From NCBI RefSeq assembly GCF_001202025.1, contig NZ_LGHS01000052.1, positions 131,501 through 195,500 on the forward strand: 64,000 bases of DNA, read 5' to 3'. The notes under the pieces are model-generated. The model saw nothing but the letters and a program-made list of their open reading frames with translations. It made no database searches and was not told the DNA's origin. Made by a program: the position numbers and the translations under genes. Below are positions 8,872-17,909 of this stretch, one piece after another (position 1 is the first letter of the stretch; the number at the start of each line of letters is the position of its first letter). This DNA comes from Pseudorhodobacter aquimaris (GTDB lineage Bacteria > Pseudomonadota > Alphaproteobacteria > Rhodobacterales > Rhodobacteraceae).

Positions 8872-11800
8872 ATGCAGGACCAGATCGAAGCCATCCGGGC
8901 CCGTGTCGCGGGTCTGTCGCCAGATGAACGTGCCGGATTCCGCGCCAAGGTGGAGGCGCGCGGAATCGATTGGTCGCTTATTGCCGTCGATGATGCGCCA
9001 CCCCCCCGGCCAGACCGTCTGCCGCTCTCGCCCGCGCAGATGCAATTCTGGTTGATGCAGCAGGTACAGCCGGACACAACGGCCCTGACCATTGCCTTTG
9101 CGTGGGATGTTGACGGGCCGCTTGATCTGGGGGCTTTGCACCATGCGCTGACCCATCTTGTCGCGCGTCATGAGCCGTTGCGCACTGCGGTAGAGGTCAG
9201 GGATGGAACCCCGACCCAGCATATTCAGGCATCGGTGCCATTCGACCTTGCTGTTGTTACTGATCCCGATGCGGCGGCCGAGGCCGATTTTGTCGCCCGG
9301 CCATTTGACCTTGGTGTTGCGCCCTTGTTTCGGGTGCAGGTGCTTCAATATTCCAAGGTTCGCTTTTCGGTCCTCTTCGCCTTTCATCACATCATTTGCG
9401 ATGGCTGGTCGCGCGGCGTGTTCCTGCGAGAGCTGGCGACCTGTTATCAGGCCTTCATCGCGGGGCAAGACCCGCAGCTGCCGCCGATCTCGCGTCAGTT
9501 TGCGGATGTCGTGCTGGATCAGGCGAGGTGGCTTGCCTCACCCGAGGCCGCAACGCAGGCGGGTTTCTGGCGCGCGGAACTGGCGGATATCGCACCTCAG
9601 GACCTGTCACCATGGAAACGCACGGCCGATAGCACGGCTGAAACTGTCACCCTTCCTTTGGGGGCGGATCTTTCGGCCAAGATCGCCGCTTTGGCGTCAC
9701 AGTTCGGCGTGTCGCAATTTGTGCTGATGCTAGCGGTATTTCAACTGTTGCTCTACCGGCTGACCGGCACCGAGGATATCGCCGTTGGCACCCCCACCGC
9801 GGGCCGCGCCTCCGAGGAGAAATCAGGGCTGATCGGGCTGTTCGTCAATACCTTGGTGCTGCGAAACCGGCTGGGGCCAGAGATGACGTTCCGTGCTTTT
9901 CTGGACCGGGTGCGCAAGGGGTTCGCCCGTGCGTTCGAGCATCAGGACCTGCCGTTTGCCAGCGTTGTTGATGCGGTCGGTGCGGCCCGTCACGCGGGGC
10001 AGACGCCCTTGTTCCAGACCCTGTTCCAAGTGCAAACCGGCGGCTATGCCCATCAGAACGCCGCGCAGCTTGATCTTGGCGATCCGCGTCTGACCCTGCA
10101 TCAACGCGTCTTGCCCCTGCCACAGGCAAAGTTCGACCTCAGCTGGCATGTGATGGATCAACCCGGCGGTTACGCCGTCATCATCGAATACCGTCCGGCC
10201 CTGTTTTCCAAAGCTCAGATTTGCGGCATGAAGGCCCAGTTCGAAACCCTGTTGCATGCCGTGGCGGATGCGCCGGATATGTGTCTCTCGGGGTTCGGTT
10301 TTGTCCCGCCGGATCAGGCCCGTGATGCCGTTTTACGCGGTCCTGACAGGGATATCCCCGATCTTTTGGATCTGATCGGCCTGCAAAAGGGTGCCGAGGC
10401 GCTGATCTGTGCGACAAGCGGGCAGTGTTTGGCCTATGCCGAACTTTGGGACCGTGCGGGGCGGATGGCCAAGGGGCTGTTGGCGCGGTCCGAGCTGAAC
10501 GGACCGGATGCCCGCATTGCGATCTCTTTGCGGCGGGGGCCGGAACTGGTGGTGGCGATGCTGGCCGCGCTGCGTGCGGGGGTGGCCTATGTGCCGCTTG
10601 ACCCCGACCATCCGGCCACGCGCAGAGAGGCCATCCTGCAAGATGCGGATGTGGGGCTTGTCCTCTCGGATCACCCGTTGGATACCATCTGCCCGGTGGT
10701 CGACCCGGCCAGCCTGACGGGGCAGGGCAATTTGCCACTGCCGGACCCCGACCGCACCGCCTATCTGATCTATACCAGCGGCAGCACCGGCCGGCCCAAA
10801 GGCGTGCCGGTCACCCGCCGCGCTTTGTCTAATCTGATCGCCTCGACGGCTGATATTCTGGGGGCGGAGCGTGATATGCGTATGCTCGCCCTGACGACCG
10901 TCGCCTTTGACATTTCCGCGCTTGAGATTTTTCTGCCGTTGGCGGTTGGCGGCACATTGGTTATCGCAAACAATACCGACACAGTGATGCCTGCACAGCT
11001 GGCCGGTTTGATCCCCCGCCACGCCATCACCCATACGCAGGCCACACCGGCGACATGGCGGTTGTTACTGGATCACGGTTGGTCCGGCGCGCCCGATCTG
11101 ACCGCGCTGAGCGGGGGGGAGGTCTTGCCCGCCGATCTGGCGCGCCGGTTGCAGGCAAACGTCAAGAGCTTGTGGAATATGTATGGCCCGACCGAAACGA
11201 CGATCTGGTCGGCGGCGTTGAACGTCACCGCTAAGCATCTGGACGGCTCTGTTGTGCCAGTCGGCGGCGCGATTGCCAATACCAGCCTGCGGGTGCTTGA
11301 TCCCTATGGGGTGGTTCTGCCCGCTGGCGTTGTGGGTGAGCTGGCCATCGGCGGGGCGGGGCTCAGCCCCGGCTATCGCAACCGGCCCGATCTGACGAAG
11401 CGCTGCTTTGTGACATCGGGGCAGGAGCGGCTTTACCGCACCGGCGACCGTGTGGTTCTGCAAGAAGATGCGACCTTGCAGTTTCTGGGGCGCGTCGATC
11501 ATCAGATCAAGCTGAACGGTCACCGGATAGAACCGGGAGAAATCGAGGCCGCATTGACCGCCCGGCCTGCGATTGCCGAGGCGCTGGTCGTGGTTGATGG
11601 GGGGCGCCTGATTGCCTATTGCCGCGCCGAACCGCTTGATGCGCAGGCCTTGCGAACACAGTTGGCTGGGTCTTTGCCGGCCTATATGATTCCGGCCCAA
11701 TATGTTTGCCTTGCGGCATTTCCGCTTAATCCCAATGGCAAGATCGATCGTGCGCAACTGCCAAGGCCGGATGCCGACGCGCAACCCGCAAGGCGCGCGC

Positions 11801-12672
11801 CAGTAACCGAGACAGAAGTTTTGTTGCAGGGGATCTGGGCCGATGTTTTGAAACAGGACGGGTTTGGCATTGATGACAACTTCTTTGATCTGGGCGGAGA
11901 TTCCGTGCGCGCCATCCAGATCGCATCCCGCGCCAAAGAGCGGGGCCTGACCCTGACCCCCGCCCAAATGTTTGAGAACCAGACAGTGGCCACACAGGCG
12001 GCAACCGCGCAATCAGCAGCAACGCCGTGGCAAATCGCCTTGTCGGGCGGGCCTATGGGCGATGAAATCGCGGGGCTGGGCCCTGTATCGGGTGACGGTA
12101 TCGGCGGCGGTGGCGCGGCGGTTGAGGAAACGCTGGGCGCGGCGGATCTGGGCAAACTCTATGCAGAGGCCAAGCTGCGCAACATAACGCCAGCACGATT
12201 GGTGGCCGCGGCCATGGCCCGCACCCTCTGGCATTGGCGACAGGTCCCGATGTCGTTGGTCCTGATTGATGGATCAGAGGCCAGCCTTCGCGCCATGCCC
12301 GCCGTTTTGACGACCCTGCCACCGGGCATCGCCGCCTCGGAACAGGCACTGGTTGAGGCATTGGGGCAGGGCGACCCGCGTGGCGTCGATCCGCGAAAAA
12401 TCGTTGAAAAGGCGCTTGTCGTATCATGGCAGGTCCGCCCTAAGGAATTGGCACAAGTGCTGGCGCCCGCAGGGTTGCACCTTTGGGCAGAACCCGCAGG
12501 CGACGGGATCGCACTGCATTGGAATTATGACGCCAGCCTGTTTTCCGGCACAACCGTTGCCCGGCTCGCGGCCCGCCATGCGGCGGAATTGCGCACGCAG
12601 TCAAGCGGCAGCACCGCGGGAAACAGCAAGCTGAACAAACTGCGTGCACGGCTAAAGGACAGCTCGAAATGA
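8872..12672 (+). CDS. NRPS module C-A-PCP with a C-terminal epimerase-like remnant
   Basis: The 1266-aa synthetase begins with a short N-terminal segment and then a condensation domain (about 55-480) with HHIICDG at 172-178. The adenylation domain (about 495-930) has YTSGSTGRPKG from 634, MYGPTETTIW, YRTGDRV and NGKID. By manual alignment to GrsA the pocket residues read D-I-L-Q-L-G-M-I-W-K, very close to the glycine code DILQLGLIWK. The carrier Ser is 1011 in DLGGDSVRA. The last ~200 residues resemble only the C-terminal lobe of a condensation/epimerization domain, with no HHxxxDG motif, and are probably inactive. The gene overlaps the next NRPS by ATGA. It likely condenses the PKS-derived acyl chain with glycine. 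Confidence 0.92.
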   Translation: MQDQIEAIRARVAGLSPDERAGFRAKVEARGIDWSLIAVDDAPPPRPDRLPLSPAQMQFWLMQQVQPDTTALTIAFAWDVDGPLDLGALHHALTHLVARHEPLRTAVEVRDGTPTQHIQASVPFDLAVVTDPDAAAEADFVARPFDLGVAPLFRVQVLQYSKVRFSVLFAFHHIICDGWSRGVFLRELATCYQAFIAGQDPQLPPISRQFADVVLDQARWLASPEAATQAGFWRAELADIAPQDLSPWKRTADSTAETVTLPLGADLSAKIAALASQFGVSQFVLMLAVFQLLLYRLTGTEDIAVGTPTAGRASEEKSGLIGLFVNTLVLRNRLGPEMTFRAFLDRVRKGFARAFEHQDLPFASVVDAVGAARHAGQTPLFQTLFQVQTGGYAHQNAAQLDLGDPRLTLHQRVLPLPQAKFDLSWHVMDQPGGYAVIIEYRPALFSKAQICGMKAQFETLLHAVADAPDMCLSGFGFVPPDQARDAVLRGPDRDIPDLLDLIGLQKGAEALICATSGQCLAYAELWDRAGRMAKGLLARSELNGPDARIAISLRRGPELVVAMLAALRAGVAYVPLDPDHPATRREAILQDADVGLVLSDHPLDTICPVVDPASLTGQGNLPLPDPDRTAYLIYTSGSTGRPKGVPVTRRALSNLIASTADILGAERDMRMLALTTVAFDISALEIFLPLAVGGTLVIANNTDTVMPAQLAGLIPRHAITHTQATPATWRLLLDHGWSGAPDLTALSGGEVLPADLARRLQANVKSLWNMYGPTETTIWSAALNVTAKHLDGSVVPVGGAIANTSLRVLDPYGVVLPAGVVGELAIGGAGLSPGYRNRPDLTKRCFVTSGQERLYRTGDRVVLQEDATLQFLGRVDHQIKLNGHRIEPGEIEAALTARPAIAEALVVVDGGRLIAYCRAEPLDAQALRTQLAGSLPAYMIPAQYVCLAAFPLNPNGKIDRAQLPRPDADAQPARRAPVTETEVLLQGIWADVLKQDGFGIDDNFFDLGGDSVRAIQIASRAKERGLTLTPAQMFENQTVATQAATAQSAATPWQIALSGGPMGDEIAGLGPVSGDGIGGGGAAVEETLGAADLGKLYAEAKLRNITPARLVAAAMARTLWHWRQVPMSLVLIDGSEASLRAMPAVLTTLPPGIAASEQALVEALGQGDPRGVDPRKIVEKALVVSWQVRPKELAQVLAPAGLHLWAEPAGDGIALHWNYDASLFSGTTVARLAARHAAELRTQSSGSTAGNSKLNKLRARLKDSSK

Positions 12673-15600
12673 CTGCAACCGATGATATCCAGGATGTCTA
12701 TGAAATGTCTGCGGCGCAGGCGGGTATGCTGTTTCAATCGCTCTATGAGGAGGAGTCCGGCATCTATATGCAGCAGTATTGGAGCCGGTTGCAGGGACCA
12801 TTGGACAGGGACCGCTTTCGCGAGGCATGGCGGGCAACGATCAACCGTCATGACATTCTGCGCGCCCGCTGCCATTGGGAGGATCTGGATGATCCGGCAC
12901 TGATTATCCAAAGTCAGGTGCAGCCCGATTGGCAGTTCCTTGACTGGCGCGGGAGGCCAGAGGCGACACAGGAATCCGCCCTGCAAGACTGGTTGCGCGC
13001 GGATTGCGTGGCCGGTTTCGCGATGGATACGGCCCCGCTGACGCGCTTTTCCCTGATCCGTATGGCCGATGACGCGCATCTGTTCGTCTGGAGCTTCCAC
13101 CATCTTTTGCTGGACGGCTGGTGCGGGGCGCTGATCGTGCGTGAGGTCCTGGATGCCTATGCGGGTGCCAAGGCAGGCCCCGCCCCGCGCCCCTATTCGG
13201 ATTATATCGACTGGCTTTCGGGACAAGATCAGGGCGCCGCAAATGCCTATTGGTCCAAGGCGCTGGCGGGGCTGTCCGAGCCGACCCCCTTGGGCATTGA
13301 ACAGCCGTCAAACGAAGATGGTCTGGTTGAGCATGGCTTTACGCTTGGCCCCGCCTTGAGCGCCCAGATCAGGGCATTGGGGCGGGAAAACCGGCTGACG
13401 CTGGCCACGCTGATGCAGGGCGCTTGGGCGCTGGTTCTATCGCGCTACAGCGGGTTGGAGGATGTGACTTTTGGCACGGTCCTTTCGGGTCGGCCAACCG
13501 ATCTGACCGGTGCAGCAAAAATGATCGGCCTGTTCTTGCAAACAGTGCCGGTCAGGCTGCGCACCGGTGCGCAGAAAACCCTGCCATGGTTGCAATCGAT
13601 ACAAACCGCGCAAAGACAGCGCGAAGAACACGGCCATCTGGGCCTGGCCAAGATACGGGCCTGTTCGGAGATCACCGGCCGTGCCGCGCTGTTCGACAGC
13701 CTTCTGATTGTTGAAACCTATCCCGAAACGATCCTGACCGTGGCGGATGACCATAGCAGCCTGTGCCTCAGCGATGCGGGGCTGCATGAGCGCACCGATT
13801 TCGCGCTGACCCTCAAAGTACTGCCCGAAGAGGATATCAGGATCACCCTTGGAGCCGATCGCGCACGCATCCCGCCCGATGCGCTGGACCGTCTGGCGGG
13901 GCACTTTCGGCAGGTCTTGGCCGCGCTGGCGCAAGGGGCCGCGACACTGGATAATATCGATATATTGACCGCAGAGGAACACCGGCTGATCGCCAAGGCC
14001 GGACAGGGGCCAACGCCGCCAAGCAAGCCGTCCGTATTGGCGCAATTGCTGGATCGGGCGGCCCGCTATGGCAACCATAGGGCGGTGGAAACCGTGGCGG
14101 GCCCGGCGCTCGACTATGCAGGGTTGATCGCGCGGGCAGGGCAGATTGGCACGGCGTTGCGGGATGCGGGCCTGCGGGCGGGCGATGTCGTGGCGGTCTG
14201 TCAGGATCGCACCCCCGACCTCTTGGCCAGCCTGATTGCGGTCTGGCGGGCGGGCGGGGCCTATCTGCCGCTGGACCCGCTGTATCCGAGCGCACGGGTC
14301 GCGCATATTCTGTCGGACTCAGGCGCGCGTATGGCGCTGGTGGATGACATCGGCGCCGCGGCCTTGCCCTCGCAGGATGTCACGGTCCTCAACGTTGCTG
14401 ATTGTCACCGCCACGCCGCATTGCCCGATCAGGCAGGGCCGTCGGATCTGGCCTATATCCTCTATACCAGCGGCAGCACGGGACTGCCCAAGGGGGTGCC
14501 GATCACGCATGGGGCATTGTCGAATTTCATCGCTTCGATGCTCTCGGTGCCGGGGTTTTGCGAAGATGACAGGATGTTGGCGCTGACGACCGTTTCCTTC
14601 GATATCGCCGCGCTGGAGCTTTTTGCCCCCTTGGTGGCCGGTGGCACAGTGGTCATGGCGGGGGCTGGTGCGGCGCTGGACGGCAAGGCTTTGGCGCGGA
14701 TGGTTGAGGATCATCGCGTGACGGTCATGCAATCGACCCCTGCGGGCTGGCGTGTCTTGCGCGACAGTGGCTGGCAGGGGCGGCCCGGCTTGCGCATGTT
14801 TGCAGGGGGTGAGGCGCTGGATTCGGCGCTGGCACGCGATCTTTTGGGATTGGGGGCCGAGCTTTGGAACCTTTATGGCCCCACGGAAACGACGATCTGG
14901 TCGGCGGCATTGCAGGTAACCCCAGCGTTGCTGCATGGCCCCAAGGTGCCGGTGGGCGGCCCGCTGGATCACACCACGCTCAGCCTGCGTGATCAGGCGG
15001 GGCGGCAGGTGCCCGTTGGCGTGGCGGGGGAGCTGTGGATCGGCGGCGCGGGCCTTAGCCCCGGCTATATCAACCGGCCAGACCAGACGGCTGATCGTTT
15101 TGTGATGCAGGATGGCACGCGGCATTACCGCACCGGCGACAGGGTGCGGATGGCGGCGGATGGTACGTTTGATTTCCTCGGGCGGTTTGACAACCAGATC
15201 AAGCTGCGCGGCTACCGGATTGAGCTGGGCGAAATCGAGGCCCGGCTTGAAAGCCACCCGGGCATTGCACAGGCGGTTGTGGCGATAAGGGGCGAAGGGA
15301 ATGCCGCGCGGCTGGTGGCCTATATTCGCGCCACCGGTCCCGCCCCGAGCCGTGTTTCGCTGCGGGCCTATCTGGGTGAAAGGCTGCCTGCCTATATGGT
15401 GCCGGGCCTGTTTATTCCCATGGACAGCTTCCCGCTGACCCCGAACGGCAAGATCGACCGGAACGCCTTGCCCGCAGCACAGATGGCACATCCGCCAAGC
15501 CCGCCGCAATCGGCATCACAACGAGAGGAGCTGGTTGCGGGCATCTGGGCGGCGGCCCTTGGCGTTGCGACAATCGACCCCGAGGATGATTTTTTCGCGC

Positions 15601-17909
15601 TTGGTGGCCATTCGCTGATTGCGCTGCGCGTGATTGGCGATTTACGCAGCCATCTCGGGCTGGAGGTGTCATTGCGCGATCTGTTTGAGGTCGACAGCTT
15701 CAGGGCCTTTTGCCAAAGGCTTGACCAATTGACGGTCTCGCGGGTTTTGCCTGCGGTGGAGGTCGGCAATGCGCCCAGCCTTTCTGCGGCCCAGCACCGT
15801 CAATGGCTGTTGTCGCGGCTGAATGCCGGAAATGCCGATTACCATTTGCCCTTGGCGGTGCAGCTGTCCGGCGATCTGGATATCGCAGCCCTGACCAAAG
15901 CGCTGACAGCTTTGGGCGATCGCCATGATGTACTGCGCTGCCGGTTTCCCGATGAGCGCGGTGCGGCCAAGGTTGAAATTCTGGACGGGTTTGTGCCGGT
16001 TCTTGAGCGCGACGACATCTCGGGGCTGGCCGCATCTGAGCGCGCACAAAGGCTGGAGGAGCTGGCAATACAAGACGCGGGAACGCCGTTTGATCTCTAT
16101 GCCGCCCCCCCGTGGCGCGCGCGGCTGATCAAGGTCGGGCCAACAGAGCATATCTTGCAGGTGACATTGCACCACATCCTTGCGGATGAATGGTCGTTCG
16201 AGGTGATCTTGCGGGATCTCAGCGCGGGCTATACCGGCGCGTGCCAAACCAAGCTTTCCGCGCAATATGCGGATTTCGTGGCATGGCAAAAGAAACTGCC
16301 GCTGGCGGATCAACGGCGCTATTGGCAAGAGCGGCTGAATGGGGCGCCAGTGCTGGCGACGCTGCCGACCGACGTGCCCTATCCCGCAAAGCGAAGCCGT
16401 AAGGCGGGGCGTGTATCACTGCGGGTCTCCCCCGAGGTGGCGGCGGGGCTGGAACAGATGGCACATCAGAACGGGGCGACCCTGTTTATGTGTCTGCTGG
16501 CGGCTTACGCGACCTTTCTCTATCGCCATACCGGAGGCCGCGACGTCATCATCGGCACGCCGGTCAGCAACCGGCATATGGCCGATTTCCATGATCTTGT
16601 GGGCCTGTTTGTGAACACCCTGCCGATGCGCGCCTGCCTTGATGGGCAGATGGAGTTTCCGGCACTGCTGGATCAGATCCGCGAGGCGGTGCTATCAGCC
16701 CATGCCAATCAGGACCTGCCCTTTGAACAGATGCTAGAGGCGATGTCCCCACCGCGCGACGTCTCTCATGCGCCGCTTGTGCAGACCATGTTTTCAATGG
16801 CCGATATCCCGCGCAAGGGGCAGATCACCACAGATCTGCATTGGCGCGCGATCCCGGCCCCCCTTGGGCGGGCGCGTTTTGATCTGGCGCTGGAGATGGC
16901 GCGCGGTGAAAACGGTCTTGAAGGGCATATCGATTTTGCGACAGATCTGTTTACCCCAGAGACCGCCAACCGTTTGGCACGGCGGTTTGAAACCCTGCTT
17001 GAAGCCTTGGCGCAAGCTCCGTCACAGATGCTTTGTGAACTGCCGATCCTGACGGATGCGGATCATGCTCTGGCCTTTGTGCCGGCGCCCAGTGCCTATC
17101 AGCCCCTGTCCAAAACCTGCGTTCGGGACGGGATGATCTTTGACCAAGCCGCCCTGCAAGCGCATCTGGAAGCGGTCGGCGGATCGGCAACAGGCCAGCT
17201 TGATGATCCCTTGGCCGAATGGGTCGGCCCGCCGGAATATCCCGCCGCCTTTCAGCGCACGCAGGATGGCCTGCGACCGGCCAAGGGCGTGCGTGCGGTC
17301 GTTCTGGATGCCTGCGGGCTGCCCGCCCCGCCCGGCCAGATCGGGCGTTTGGCGCTTGCAGGGCCTGGCTTGGCGAGGGGGTATGCCGGTGATCCAATAC
17401 GCAGTGCCTTGGCCTTCAGGCCCAACCCGCTTGTTGATCCACAAGCATTTCATGTCACCGATAGCGTGCTGTTTGAAACAGGTATCCATGCGAAACAGGC
17501 CTATGACGGCAGGTTTCACATCTGTGATGCACCCACCCGGGCGGATACCCTTCCGGGCGCGCAGACCCAAGATCGGGTTGCGGATGGGCCGGAAACACCT
17601 GTTGATCCGGCAATTGAGGCGGGCCTGACCGAAATCTGGGCCGATCTTTTGGGCATCGCCCCGCCTGACCGGAACACGGGGTTCTTTGCCTTGGGCGGCG
17701 ATTCCATTCTGGCCATTCAGGTGGCGGCACGTGCGGCCGAGCAGGGCATGCAGATCGAGGCAATGGATATCTTCCGGCATCAAACCATCGCTGCCCTTGC
17801 CGCACAGGTAAAACCCGTGGCCGTGCCTGTGGACCCACCTCGGGTCGGGGAAACCGAGCCGGTAGATCTTGACGCGCTGGCAGATCTCGTGTCGTTCAAC
17901 CAGGTATGA
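12669..17909 (+). CDS. NRPS C-A-PCP-C-(truncated A)-PCP
   Basis: The 1746-aa protein has two modules. The first condensation domain (about 8-430) starts YEMSAAQAGMLFQSLY, as in domains that follow epimerase modules, with HHLLLDG at 144-150. Its adenylation domain (YTSGSTGLPKG near 598, NLYGPTETTIW) gives pocket residues D-I-L-Q-F-G-L-I-W-K by manual alignment, glycine-like. Carrier Ser982 lies in ALGGHSL. The second condensation domain has HHILADE at 1168-1174, with Glu where Gly is usual. It is followed by only ~190 residues of adenylation-like sequence (LALAGPGLARGY near 1560) lacking the ATP loop and substrate pocket, then a second carrier with Ser1679 in ALGGDSI. There is no thioesterase or reductase. 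The C-terminus DLDALADLVSF may be a docking tail. Confidence 0.92.
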   Translation: MTATDDIQDVYEMSAAQAGMLFQSLYEEESGIYMQQYWSRLQGPLDRDRFREAWRATINRHDILRARCHWEDLDDPALIIQSQVQPDWQFLDWRGRPEATQESALQDWLRADCVAGFAMDTAPLTRFSLIRMADDAHLFVWSFHHLLLDGWCGALIVREVLDAYAGAKAGPAPRPYSDYIDWLSGQDQGAANAYWSKALAGLSEPTPLGIEQPSNEDGLVEHGFTLGPALSAQIRALGRENRLTLATLMQGAWALVLSRYSGLEDVTFGTVLSGRPTDLTGAAKMIGLFLQTVPVRLRTGAQKTLPWLQSIQTAQRQREEHGHLGLAKIRACSEITGRAALFDSLLIVETYPETILTVADDHSSLCLSDAGLHERTDFALTLKVLPEEDIRITLGADRARIPPDALDRLAGHFRQVLAALAQGAATLDNIDILTAEEHRLIAKAGQGPTPPSKPSVLAQLLDRAARYGNHRAVETVAGPALDYAGLIARAGQIGTALRDAGLRAGDVVAVCQDRTPDLLASLIAVWRAGGAYLPLDPLYPSARVAHILSDSGARMALVDDIGAAALPSQDVTVLNVADCHRHAALPDQAGPSDLAYILYTSGSTGLPKGVPITHGALSNFIASMLSVPGFCEDDRMLALTTVSFDIAALELFAPLVAGGTVVMAGAGAALDGKALARMVEDHRVTVMQSTPAGWRVLRDSGWQGRPGLRMFAGGEALDSALARDLLGLGAELWNLYGPTETTIWSAALQVTPALLHGPKVPVGGPLDHTTLSLRDQAGRQVPVGVAGELWIGGAGLSPGYINRPDQTADRFVMQDGTRHYRTGDRVRMAADGTFDFLGRFDNQIKLRGYRIELGEIEARLESHPGIAQAVVAIRGEGNAARLVAYIRATGPAPSRVSLRAYLGERLPAYMVPGLFIPMDSFPLTPNGKIDRNALPAAQMAHPPSPPQSASQREELVAGIWAAALGVATIDPEDDFFALGGHSLIALRVIGDLRSHLGLEVSLRDLFEVDSFRAFCQRLDQLTVSRVLPAVEVGNAPSLSAAQHRQWLLSRLNAGNADYHLPLAVQLSGDLDIAALTKALTALGDRHDVLRCRFPDERGAAKVEILDGFVPVLERDDISGLAASERAQRLEELAIQDAGTPFDLYAAPPWRARLIKVGPTEHILQVTLHHILADEWSFEVILRDLSAGYTGACQTKLSAQYADFVAWQKKLPLADQRRYWQERLNGAPVLATLPTDVPYPAKRSRKAGRVSLRVSPEVAAGLEQMAHQNGATLFMCLLAAYATFLYRHTGGRDVIIGTPVSNRHMADFHDLVGLFVNTLPMRACLDGQMEFPALLDQIREAVLSAHANQDLPFEQMLEAMSPPRDVSHAPLVQTMFSMADIPRKGQITTDLHWRAIPAPLGRARFDLALEMARGENGLEGHIDFATDLFTPETANRLARRFETLLEALAQAPSQMLCELPILTDADHALAFVPAPSAYQPLSKTCVRDGMIFDQAALQAHLEAVGGSATGQLDDPLAEWVGPPEYPAAFQRTQDGLRPAKGVRAVVLDACGLPAPPGQIGRLALAGPGLARGYAGDPIRSALAFRPNPLVDPQAFHVTDSVLFETGIHAKQAYDGRFHICDAPTRADTLPGAQTQDRVADGPETPVDPAIEAGLTEIWADLLGIAPPDRNTGFFALGGDSILAIQVAARAAEQGMQIEAMDIFRHQTIAALAAQVKPVAVPVDPPRVGETEPVDLDALADLVSFNQV

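Noticed and set aside
14319-15509. Minus-strand open frame of 396 codons
   Set aside because: Inside the adenylation domain of the last NRPS; no recognisable domain and no ribosome site.
12669-17909. A thioesterase at the end of the last NRPS
   Set aside because: After the final carrier domain only ~40 residues remain, with no GxSxG motif.
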